Positions 16,590 to 23,814 of a stretch of DNA of 64,000 bases are shown here, piece by piece. The first letter of the stretch is position 1; each line of letters begins with the position of its first letter. The stretch spans positions 248,001-312,000 of the forward strand of contig JAWKKG010000003.1 of the NCBI GenBank assembly GCA_041393395.1. The letters are read 5' to 3'. Below the pieces are notes generated by a model. It was not told the DNA's origin. It saw nothing but the letters and a program-made list of their open reading frames with translations, and did not search any database. Made by a program: the position numbers and the translations under genes. This DNA is from JAGQIB01 sp041393395. GTDB taxonomy: Bacteria > ARS69.

Positions 16590-17129
16590 CTAGGGGTGGT
16601 GACGCTTCGGCGTCACGATCTCGCTTCCGTCCGGGAGCACGGCCGTCACGATCCAGTCGAACGTTCGGGGCAGGTGCAGCACGTCCGAACTCAGATCGTA
16701 GAGGAACACGTTGCTCTGCACGGGCACCTCGGCGGGTCCGGCTCCGCGCGCGTCGATGAAACGGATGCGGTAGCTCTCCGCTTTCGGGTGCGCCGGCCAC
16801 TCGAGTCGGAGCAGCGAGCCGTTCGAGCCGTCGGTCTTGACCTCGGAGACCATCGCCGTCGCGGGCGCGTCGGGGCCATCGACCTGGCGCCAGGCCTTGG
16901 GCACCTCGTCCGCACCGTCGCCGCGGACGGATCCGTACACGGCCACTCCTCCCGACAGCAGCAACAGTCCGAACAGCACCGGGTGGATCCCGCGCCGCGA
17001 GCGTTCCCGGTGGACATCGGAGTCGTACGGCAGCGGGTTCACCGCCGCGCCCGGACGCGAGCCGCCCAGAGGCTGGGGATTGCCCTCGCTCCGGGTGACG
17101 CGGGTGGTGACGATTCGTGGTTCGGTCAT
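16590..17129 (-). CDS. Single-pass membrane protein with fibronectin III-like domain
   Basis: About 179 residues from the ATG at 17129. Residues 1-45 are cytoplasmic and Arg-rich, one membrane helix follows (IHPVLFGLLLLSGGVAVYGS, about 46-65), and the remainder is extracytoplasmic. The external part has a fibronectin-III-like pattern: LLRLEWPAHPKAESYRIRF, then VFLYDLSS and FDWIVTAVLPDG. It is probably an anchored periplasmic protein. Function unknown. It ends 18 bp from the convergent beta-helix gene. Confidence 0.65.
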   Translation of the reverse strand: MTEPRIVTTRVTRSEGNPQPLGGSRPGAAVNPLPYDSDVHRERSRRGIHPVLFGLLLLSGGVAVYGSVRGDGADEVPKAWRQVDGPDAPATAMVSEVKTDGSNGSLLRLEWPAHPKAESYRIRFIDARGAGPAEVPVQSNVFLYDLSSDVLHLPRTFDWIVTAVLPDGSEIVTPKRHHP

Positions 17130-17266
17130 GACAGGGCCCTGTTCGGGGGTGTTCCGATGAGGCAACGGCAGAATCGGTGGTCGAGTTGAACCGAACCCGG
17201 ATCGTCGAGCGACGGCCTCGGTCGGAACGGCGACGCGCCGCAAGGATCGCCAAGACCTGACCAAGG

Positions 17267-17302
17267 GACAAAAGAAACCCGGCCGCCGGGGAGGCGGCCG
17301 GG
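17267..17302 (-). terminator. Rho-independent terminator of the ferritin-like gene
   Basis: A perfect 10-bp stem (17278-17287 with 17293-17302) is followed on the minus strand by TTTCTTTTGTCC. It lies about 100 bp beyond the stop of the ferritin-like gene. Confidence 0.85.
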
Positions 17303-17319
17303 AATTCGATCCGGTCGAT

Positions 17320-17371
17320 GGAGCCGGGCCGACGGAGCCGAGCCGACGGAGCCGGGCCGACGGAGCCGGGG
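17320..17371. repeat. Short tandem repeat, 14-bp unit x 3.7
   Basis: Units GGAGCCGGGCCGAC at 17320, 17334 (one base different), 17348 and a partial copy at 17362. It lies in the 3' region between the ferritin-like stop and its terminator hairpin. Confidence 0.9.
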
Positions 17372-17400
17372 GGTTCCTTCCCCCGGATCCGGTCGGTTGC

Positions 17401-17856
17401 CTAGTAGTAACTCGCGTGGCTCTGCTTCGCCTTCTGGTGATCGAGCTCCATGCGGGCCAGGCGCGCGAACAGGCGTTGCGCCTTCGGCGTCGAGCCGCCC
17501 GTGGCGAGGCTCTTGTAGAGACAGAACAGGCAGATGTCGAGCTTGTTCGCGGCGGTGAGCACGTCCTCGCACGTCGCGTTCGGATCGACCTCGAACTGGT
17601 TCAGGAACGCGATCGGATTCTCGATCTCGGTGTCGAACTGAACCCACTCCTCGAGAGTGGAGATCTTGTACTCCCGATCGACGTCCACCGTGCCGAGCAC
17701 GGTCGCGAGCTCCTGCTGGTGATCACCGAGGAGCCGCAGCATCATCTTGGCTTCATCGTTCACCGCACACTCCTCGGCGCGGTGCAGGCGACGCGCGAAC
17801 TCTTCGTGGAACGCTTCCACTTTGCTCACCACGTCGCGAATCGTGAGGAAAGGCAT
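17401..17856 (-). CDS. Ferritin-like four-helix protein
   Basis: About 151 residues from the ATG at 17856, which has GGGAGG seven bases upstream. The sequence is strongly helical with candidate metal ligands spread through it: FHEEFARRLHRAEE, GDHQQELATV and MELDHQKAKQSHASYY. The pattern resembles rubrerythrin- or bacterioferritin-like bundles, but the two classic ExxH pairs are not both clear, so metal binding is inference. Two Cys in CLFC (about residues 122-125) are unusual and could bind a metal or form a disulfide. The gene is monocistronic with its own terminator. A role in stress defence or iron handling is possible. Confidence 0.55.
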   Translation of the reverse strand: MPFLTIRDVVSKVEAFHEEFARRLHRAEECAVNDEAKMMLRLLGDHQQELATVLGTVDVDREYKISTLEEWVQFDTEIENPIAFLNQFEVDPNATCEDVLTAANKLDICLFCLYKSLATGGSTPKAQRLFARLARMELDHQKAKQSHASYY

Positions 17857-18083
17857 GGCGAAACCTCCCTTGCTGGGGGCGCCCTCTCGCGGGGATGTCG
17901 GAGCGAGACCGATCCCCATCTTCTCACTTCGACCATAACGTGTCCATTGCTTACGAAAACACGAGCGCCAACGCTTGTGAAAGCCGGAACGTTCCGATCG
18001 TCACGAGCGGTGGCGGGACGCGCCGGAGCGGCTGTGCGACTCCGTGGTAGGATGCTTCGTTCGCAGGCTCGGGAGGGAACGAG

Positions 18084-18848
18084 ATGGGCTCGCCGGTGGC
18101 TTTCGTGCTCGTCGGGACCAAGGCGCCGGGAAACGTCGGTGCCGTGTGCCGCCTGGCCAAGGCGTTCGGGTTCCCGGACGTCCGTCTCGTGGCGCCCGAG
18201 GCAGATCCGGCCGCGGACGAGGCGCGGTGGCTCGCGCACGGCGCCGAGGACGTCCTCGCGGGAATCGGCGTTCACGCCACCCTGGCGGATGCGCTGGCCG
18301 ACTGCCATCGCTCGAGCGGCGCCACCGCTCGCGTGCGGCACTGGACGCGTCCGATCCGCACGCCGGACGAGATGGCCCGGGCGATCGCGGACTCCGGGGC
18401 CGGATCGCCCTGGGCGATCGTGCTCGGCCCCGAGGACCACGGACTGTCGAACGACGACCTCGCTCGCTGCGACGAGATCGTGCGAATCCCGATGCCGCCG
18501 CCCACCGGCGCCACGTTGAGCCTGCCGATGGCCGCGTCGATTCTCGCGTGGGAGGTCGCGCGCGCGCACGGGGCGGCGGACGACTCCCTCGAGCGGCACC
18601 GTTCCGAATTCCCGCCGCTCGATTCGGCGCAACTGGATCGCCTCGTCGACCGGATCGGCGCGACACTGGACGAGATCGGCTTCGATCCGCGACCCTCGCC
18701 GCGACACTTTCGCGGGTCGCTCCGGGACTTCCTGGCCCGGGCGAGGCCCACGGTCGCGGACCAGCGCGTGCTCGTGCAGATGTTCGCGCAGGTCACCAAG
18801 TGGAAACGTCGCCTGCAGGGCGAGTGGAAGAGGAGCGGTCGCGCGTGA
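18084..18848 (+). CDS. trmJ: TrmJ-like SPOUT tRNA 2'-O-methyltransferase
   Basis: A 254-residue SpoU/TrmH-family methylase. The SPOUT motifs are present: KAPGNVGAVCRLAKAFGF (motif 1), VLGPEDHGLSNDDL (motif 2) and LSLPMAASILAWE (motif 3, knot). The C-terminal 80-residue extension with DFLARARP and VLVQMFAQV matches TrmJ, which methylates the 2'-O of residue 32 in tRNA. GGGAGGGAACGAG precedes the ATG. The stop overlaps the GTG of the following glycosyltransferase (GTGA). Confidence 0.85.
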   Translation: MGSPVAFVLVGTKAPGNVGAVCRLAKAFGFPDVRLVAPEADPAADEARWLAHGAEDVLAGIGVHATLADALADCHRSSGATARVRHWTRPIRTPDEMARAIADSGAGSPWAIVLGPEDHGLSNDDLARCDEIVRIPMPPPTGATLSLPMAASILAWEVARAHGAADDSLERHRSEFPPLDSAQLDRLVDRIGATLDEIGFDPRPSPRHFRGSLRDFLARARPTVADQRVLVQMFAQVTKWKRRLQGEWKRSGRA

Positions 18849-21037
18849 CCAGGCCCAAGAAGACCGCTCCGCCCTCGCGTCGTCCGCGTCGCAGCGCGCT
18901 GCCCGTGGCCGGAGTGCTGCTCGCGCTCCTGATCCTCGCGTTCGTCGTCCACGCATGGAAGTTCCAGTACACGCAGGACGACGCCTACATCTCCCTCCGG
19001 TACGCCAAGAATCTCGTGCGCGGCGACGGGCTCGTCTTCAACCCCGGGGAGCGGGTCGAAGGCTACTCGAACTTCGCGTGGACGATGCTGCTCGCGGGCT
19101 GTCTGCGCGCGGGGCTGCCGCCGATCGAGACGTCGCGCTGGCTGGGCGTCGCGTTCGCCGTGCTCGGAATCCTGTCGGCGGCGCGACTCGGCCGCGCGCT
19201 CGAAGGAAAGTGGGGCGTGACGTCCGTCGGCGCCGCCGCGCTGCTCGCCGGGTGCTCCGCGCTCGCGCTGTGGAGCACGGGTGGTCTGGAGACGGGACTG
19301 TTCCTGTTCCTCGTGACGACGGCGCTCGAGCGCGGCCTCGCCCCCGGAGTCGGTGAGCGCGGCCGCGCGCTCGCACCACTCCTGTTCGCGCTCGCCGCGT
19401 TGACTCGCCCGGAGGGGCCGTTCGTGTTCGCGATGTGGTTCGCGATCCGGTCGCACGACACGTGGCGGGGCGGTCCGGCCGCCGCGTCGGGCGGTGTGCA
19501 CACGCTGCTCCGCGACGTCGCGCTGTTCGCCGGCCCGCTCGTTCCCTACGCGGCGTGGAAGCTCTGGTACTACGGAGACCTGCTTCCGAACACCTACTAC
19601 GCGAAGGCCGGCACGTCGTGGGAGTACGTGCGCCGCGGGATCGACTACGCGCTGGAGTTCGCCCGCGCGTACGCGCTGTTCGGCGCCGTGCCGCTGCTGG
19701 CGATCTGGGCGGCCTTTCGTACCGGGTGGAATGGAGTCGAGATCCGCCTGCTCGCGATCTGGCTCGGCTACGCGACGTACATCGTGGTCATCGGCGGCGA
19801 CGTGCTCCACGTACACCGGTTCTGGCTCGCGATCCTTCCCATCGGCTGCGTGCTGATCGCGCGCGGCGCGGGATTCGCGGCGGCGAGTCTCGTGCGGGGA
19901 AGCGCACCGGCGACGTTGCTCGCGGCGCTCGCGATCGCGACCATGATCGGCACCGGACTGTCCAGGAACTGGTCGTTCGTCATGATGCGTCGCAATCAGG
20001 AGATCGGACTCGTACAGAACATGGCGGAGACGGGTCGCTGGCTCGCGCGGCACTTCGACCGGGACGCGACGATCGCGATCACGACGATCGGCGCGATCTC
20101 GTACGAGTCGGACCTCCGAGTCATCGACATGCTCGGCCTCACCGATCGCGAGATCGCACACGATCCCGATCCGGTGCCCGGTCTCCAGGACACGTGGCGG
20201 GAGATCAAGTACAACGCGGCCAGCGTGCTGCGGCGCGAACCGGATGCGATCCTGTTCTCGACCGGCATCCGACCGAGCTCAGCGGCGGAGAAGTCGCTGT
20301 TCCTGTACGAGTCGTTCGATCGCGACTACCGCGCGTACTACTTCCGGTCCACGCCGATGCGCGCGGACCTGCAGAGCATGTTCCGCCGCCGCGAGACGGC
20401 GAGTCCGTTCGACGGCCAGCGGCGCGCCGCCGATCTGTCGTTCGTGGACGACTACCTCGAGGGCCACATCGCGAAGTCGCGGAACCACGACAACGCGGCG
20501 GCGGCAAAGCTGTTCCGGCGCTCCTGGGAGACGGCCCCCGATTTCCTGTGGGCGCGCGAGTGGGAAGGAGTGGCGCGGTTCGACGCCGGCGATACGACGG
20601 CGATCGAGGTCCTGCGGGAGGTCGTGGCGAAGGACTCCACGCTCGTGGCGGCCTGGGGGCGGCTCGGATCCCACTATCTGGAGACCCGGAACCTCGACGA
20701 CGCCGAGCGGGTGTTCGACCAGCTCCGCCGTCTCGACCCGGATGACAACATGCCGTGGACGGGCCTCGCCGAGGTGAACCGGCTCCGGGGCGACACGCAG
20801 AAGGGATACGAGTACGCACGGCACAGTCTGGAGATCTGGACCGCAAGTCCGAATCACCTCCAGCTCTTTGCCGTCCTGGCGGCTTCCACCGGCCGATTCG
20901 ACGAGGCGCAACGGGCGCTCGAGTCGTCGCTGCAACTGCAGCCGACGGGACCGCTGGCCGATATGGGAAGGGAGCTGTTGCGTCAGATCCAGGCGGCCGC
21001 GTCATCGAGGGGTGCGCCGGGGGCGAACGGTCCGTAG
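18845..21037 (+). CDS. GT-C membrane glycosyltransferase (AftB-like) with C-terminal TPR-like repeats
   Basis: A 730-residue protein starting at a GTG that overlaps the trmJ stop. One membrane helix is followed by FQYTQDDAYISLRYAKNLV, then DGLVFNPGERVEGYSNFAWT. The DD pair in the first external loop is the GT-C active-site motif, and the whole stretch closely resembles AftB-type (GT89) arabinosyltransferases. About ten more helices follow, then a periplasmic domain, and the last 230 residues contain TPR-like repeats (AKLFRRSWETAPDFLWAREW, DAERVFDQLRRLDPDDNMPW, AQRALESSLQLQPTGP). It probably uses a polyprenyl-phosphate sugar donor to decorate an envelope glycan or protein. The acceptor is unknown; the TPR tail may recruit a partner. 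Confidence 0.8.
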   Translation: MTRPKKTAPPSRRPRRSALPVAGVLLALLILAFVVHAWKFQYTQDDAYISLRYAKNLVRGDGLVFNPGERVEGYSNFAWTMLLAGCLRAGLPPIETSRWLGVAFAVLGILSAARLGRALEGKWGVTSVGAAALLAGCSALALWSTGGLETGLFLFLVTTALERGLAPGVGERGRALAPLLFALAALTRPEGPFVFAMWFAIRSHDTWRGGPAAASGGVHTLLRDVALFAGPLVPYAAWKLWYYGDLLPNTYYAKAGTSWEYVRRGIDYALEFARAYALFGAVPLLAIWAAFRTGWNGVEIRLLAIWLGYATYIVVIGGDVLHVHRFWLAILPIGCVLIARGAGFAAASLVRGSAPATLLAALAIATMIGTGLSRNWSFVMMRRNQEIGLVQNMAETGRWLARHFDRDATIAITTIGAISYESDLRVIDMLGLTDREIAHDPDPVPGLQDTWREIKYNAASVLRREPDAILFSTGIRPSSAAEKSLFLYESFDRDYRAYYFRSTPMRADLQSMFRRRETASPFDGQRRAADLSFVDDYLEGHIAKSRNHDNAAAAKLFRRSWETAPDFLWAREWEGVARFDAGDTTAIEVLREVVAKDSTLVAAWGRLGSHYLETRNLDDAERVFDQLRRLDPDDNMPWTGLAEVNRLRGDTQKGYEYARHSLEIWTASPNHLQLFAVLAASTGRFDEAQRALESSLQLQPTGPLADMGRELLRQIQAAASSRGAPGANGP

Positions 21038-21049
21038 ACGTCGCCGCGA

Positions 21050-21077
21050 TTGCGCCCGGGCGAGGCCGTGCTAGAAT
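21050..21077 (+). promoter_or_regulatory. Candidate promoter of the HNH nuclease gene
   Basis: TTGCGC (21050-21055), 16-base spacer, TAGAAT (21072-21077; one mismatch to consensus), 45 bp before the ATG at 21122. Confidence 0.5.
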
Positions 21078-21121
21078 ACGGTCGGGTCGAAGCACGATCC
21101 CCGCGTCGCAGGAGAGACGTC

Positions 21122-21727
21122 ATGAGCGCCGGCATCCATGTACTCGAGCAGCCGACTCTCGTCCTCAATCGTCACTGGGTGCCGATTCACCTCACGACGG
21201 TGAAGCACGCGCTCGGCCTCATGTACCAGCAGGTCGCGCGTGCGGTGGACCCGCGGGACGGGTCCCTCCATCGATTCCAGACCTGGGCGGACCTCCGGCC
21301 GCCGGACGGATACCCGTGCGTGCACTCGCCCACGATCTCCGTGGCGGCGCCGGAAATCGTCGTGCTGGAGCGCTACGACCAGGTTCCGCGACGAACGGTG
21401 CCGTTCAACCGGCGGAACCTGTTCCACCGCGATCACCACCGCTGCCAGTACTGCGGCCAGCTGTTCGAGACGCGCGAGCTCACGATCGACCACGTGATTC
21501 CGCGCGTGCAGGGCGGAATCTCGTCCTGGGAGAACTGCGTGCTCGCGTGCGTCGCCTGCAATCGACGGAAGGCACACCGGACCCCGGTGCAGGCGCACAT
21601 GCGACTTCTCCACGAGCCCGTGCGTCCGAGCTGGACCCCGCGACACCTGTTCCACGGGATTCCGCGTCGTGCGACCTGGGAGCGCATCATCGGCGAGGCG
21701 TACTGGGAAGTCGACCTGACGGAGTAG
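21122..21727 (+). CDS. HNH endonuclease family protein
   Basis: A 201-residue protein with AGGAGA before its ATG. The HNH core is complete: CQYCGQ (zinc Cys pair), LTIDHVIPRVQGG (catalytic Asp-His), SSWENCVLACVACNRRK (Asn and second Cys pair). The N-terminal half (VLNRHWVPIHLTTVKHAL) is typical of the widespread chromosomal HNH proteins of about 180-200 residues found in many phyla, whose function is not established. No restriction or phage gene is near, so a housekeeping DNA-repair or processing role is more likely than defence. Confidence 0.88.
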   Translation: MSAGIHVLEQPTLVLNRHWVPIHLTTVKHALGLMYQQVARAVDPRDGSLHRFQTWADLRPPDGYPCVHSPTISVAAPEIVVLERYDQVPRRTVPFNRRNLFHRDHHRCQYCGQLFETRELTIDHVIPRVQGGISSWENCVLACVACNRRKAHRTPVQAHMRLLHEPVRPSWTPRHLFHGIPRRATWERIIGEAYWEVDLTE

Positions 21728-21731
21728 TCGC

Positions 21732-22466
21732 ATGGATCGCCGGGACGTCGGGCGCGAGATCGCGAATCGCATCGAGCGCGCGCGGCAGGCGGGGCTCACC
21801 CCGGTGATCCTGCTCGACCTGGATGGAACCCTCTTCGACAACGCGCCCCGCTCCCGCGCGATCCTGCGAGACGCCGTCCTCGCGCGCTTCGGCCCCGTGA
21901 ATCCTTTCGCGGAGCTGGTGGCGGAGGTTTGCGCGGGCGAGCTCGCGTACGACCCGATCGATTCGCTGCGTCGCGCGGGCCTCGACGACGAGGACGCGGC
22001 CTTCGCCCTGCGGGAGGAGTGGGCGCGACGCTTCTTCCGCAGCGACTACCTCGACCGGGACCGGGCGCAGGCCGGCGCGGTGGACGTCGTGCGTGCGTGG
22101 CGGGCCGCCGGCGTCCGTCTCGTGTACCTCACGGGCCGTGACGCGCCGGACATGGAACCCGGCACCCGGGACTCGTTGCTCGCGGCGGGATTCCCGCTCG
22201 ACGACGGGGCCGAGCTGCGCCTGCGACCGCACGACCACCCGGACGACGTGGCGTTCAAGTGCGACGTCGCGCGCGAGATCCTCACCGGGGGGCCGATCGT
22301 GGCCATCGTGGAGAACGACCCTCGTGTCCTGAACGCGCTCGCCGGGGCGCTGCCCGAGGCGATCCCGGCCCTGATGCCCACGGGCGCCCCTGCGTCGGCG
22401 CCGCCCCCGGCCGCGCGCGTCGTGGTGTTGCGTGGGTTCGCGGATCTGCTCGTCGCGCCCGTTTGA
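21732..22466 (+). CDS. HAD-superfamily hydrolase
   Basis: A 244-residue phosphatase-like protein. Motif I VILLDLDGTLFD supplies the nucleophile and acid Asp, motif II is YLTGRD, a Lys in VAFKCDV can serve as motif III, and VENDPR supplies the late acidic residues of motif IV. A helical cap domain lies between motifs I and II. Substrate unknown. It starts 4 bp after the HNH stop and the two probably share a transcript. Confidence 0.82.
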   Translation: MDRRDVGREIANRIERARQAGLTPVILLDLDGTLFDNAPRSRAILRDAVLARFGPVNPFAELVAEVCAGELAYDPIDSLRRAGLDDEDAAFALREEWARRFFRSDYLDRDRAQAGAVDVVRAWRAAGVRLVYLTGRDAPDMEPGTRDSLLAAGFPLDDGAELRLRPHDHPDDVAFKCDVAREILTGGPIVAIVENDPRVLNALAGALPEAIPALMPTGAPASAPPPAARVVVLRGFADLLVAPV

Positions 22467-22524
22467 CAGCGCTCCGACTCCGGGCGCAGACTCCGCGCGA
22501 CCTCGAAGCCGGCCGGGAGGATCC

Positions 22525-22995
22525 ATGAGACTCGCATCCGTCGGTTCGCGACCGTCCCGATCGATCGCGGCGCTCGTACTCGCGCTCGGCCTGCTCGCGT
22601 CGGGCTGCGCGGTTCGCTACCTCGCGGAGTACGATCCCCGGCTGGAAGACGGTGCGATCACGCTTCAGCGCGAGATGGACTACCACCTCACGGAGCTCGA
22701 GATCGCGGACGCCGACTCCGCGCGCACCTACGCCGAGAGCCGGGAGTTCTACGCGCAGTACGCGGTGGAGCTTCGCTCCCTGCAGGTGCGGGCCCGCGCG
22801 CAGGCGCTGAACGAGTTGACGTCCGAGCAGATCGACCTCGTGCTCGCGAACCTCGAGGAGATGCGCGCGCAGCACGAGAAGGACAACGTGCTCTCCCGGG
22901 GCTTTCTCACGACCTCCCGCGAGCTGTTCAACACGCAGTGGGAATCGGTGCTGAAGCTCGAGACCGCGAAACGCCGCGGCGGGGAGGAGAAGTAG
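22525..22995 (+). CDS. Small lipoprotein, helical
   Basis: A 156-residue protein with GGGAGG four bases before the ATG. A lipoprotein signal ends in LLASGC, so Cys 26 or so is lipidated. The mature part is charged and helical with alternating Glu and Arg, a likely coiled coil (QREMDYHLTELEIADADSAR; QALNELTSEQIDLVLANLEE). No family recognised. The next gene starts directly after its stop, and both are probably co-transcribed. Confidence 0.75.
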   Translation: MRLASVGSRPSRSIAALVLALGLLASGCAVRYLAEYDPRLEDGAITLQREMDYHLTELEIADADSARTYAESREFYAQYAVELRSLQVRARAQALNELTSEQIDLVLANLEEMRAQHEKDNVLSRGFLTTSRELFNTQWESVLKLETAKRRGGEEK

Positions 22996-23319
22996 ATGAA
23001 GCAGTCCGAACTCGCCCGGGCCATGCTCGCGGCGGTCCGCGAATCCCTCGGCGACGACTGGAAAGACGCGAAGGACTGGGCCACGCCGGAGATCCAGCGC
23101 ATGGCCCGCGTCCTCGTGGACATCGGCAAGCTCGTGACGCAGGAGAAGATCACGCCGGCCGAGGCCAAGGTGCTCCTGCGCATCCACCGGAACACGATGC
23201 AGACCATCATGCTCACGGTGAAGGGCCTCGGGCTGCTCGCGACCGAGAACGCCGTCAACGCGGCCATCGACGCGATCCGCGACGTGGTGAACGGCGCGGT
23301 CGGCTTCCGTCTCGTCTGA
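22996..23319 (+). CDS. Small helical protein of unknown function
   Basis: 107 residues, ATG directly after the lipoprotein stop with GGGGAGGAG upstream. Predicted all-alpha: a charged first half and a moderately hydrophobic second half (TMQTIMLTVKGLGLLATENA) that could contact membrane or the lipoprotein partner. No motif recognised. Confidence 0.65.
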   Translation: MKQSELARAMLAAVRESLGDDWKDAKDWATPEIQRMARVLVDIGKLVTQEKITPAEAKVLLRIHRNTMQTIMLTVKGLGLLATENAVNAAIDAIRDVVNGAVGFRLV

Positions 23320-23423
23320 GCCAGGCTGCCGGGTAACAGCCCTCGGTCGAAGGTCCGCCGGGACGCCGGACGGGGACCGCCCCCGGCCCCGAGGCCCGGG
23401 TCGTGGAAACCCCGCATGTCCCC

Positions 23424-23451
23424 ATCTCGAAATCTCACGATATTTCGAGAT
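23424..23451. promoter_or_regulatory. Perfect palindromic operator of the ArsR-type regulator
   Basis: ATCTCGAAAT (23424-23433), 8-base spacer, ATTTCGAGAT (23442-23451): a perfect 10-10 inverted repeat. It ends three bases before the ATG of the ArsR gene. Long AT-rich dyads of this kind are the usual ArsR/SmtB binding sites. A GATATT at 23439-23444 inside it could be a -10 element, in which case the mRNA would start almost at the ATG. Confidence 0.75.
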
Positions 23452-23454
23452 GTC

Positions 23455-23805
23455 ATGAGCAACTCCCCGACCTCCCTCGCCACGAACGCCGCCGAACGGG
23501 CCGCCGCTTGCCTGCGGACGCTCGCCCACCCGATCCGTCTCCGGATTGCCGACCTCCTCCTGAACCGCGAGCTCAGCGTGCGCGAACTGGCGCAGGAGTG
23601 CGCGATTCCGGAGGCGGCGATGTCCGGCCACCTCGGGAAGATGCGGGATCGCGGCCTCCTCTCGCAGGAGCGCCGCGGCCGGGAGGTCTACTACCGCGTG
23701 GCCGAGCCGGCGCTCGCCGGAATCCTCGGCTGCGTCCACCGTCGCTTCGGGGAGGAAGAGCCCGAAGCGCCGCGGGGGAAGCCTCTCCCGCGCAGGTCTC
23801 GCTGA
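23455..23805 (+). CDS. ArsR/SmtB-family transcriptional repressor
   Basis: A 116-residue winged-helix regulator. AACLRTLAHPIRLRIADLL, then SVRELAQECAIPEAAMSGHL (recognition helix) and SQERRGREVYYRVAEP (wing) are diagnostic. The metal-sensing ELCVCDL box is absent. Three Cys at residues 19, 49 and 93 remain; Cys 19 and Cys 93 fall in the first and last helices, so a thiol- or persulfide-based sensor like the BigR/SqrR group is possible (inference; the positions differ from BigR). I chose the ATG at 23455 because the operator fills the space before it; an ATG at 23416 would put the operator inside the coding region. It is first in the sulfur/cytochrome operon and likely autoregulates it. Confidence 0.85.
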   Translation: MSNSPTSLATNAAERAAACLRTLAHPIRLRIADLLLNRELSVRELAQECAIPEAAMSGHLGKMRDRGLLSQERRGREVYYRVAEPALAGILGCVHRRFGEEEPEAPRGKPLPRRSR

Positions 23806-23814
23806 GGTCACCCC

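Noticed and set aside
21122..21727. HNH gene as part of a restriction or defence island
   Set aside because: Neighbours are housekeeping genes and the protein matches the common stand-alone chromosomal HNH type.
22463..22468. Consensus TTGACA at the end of the HAD gene
   Set aside because: No acceptable -10 occurs 15-19 bases downstream.
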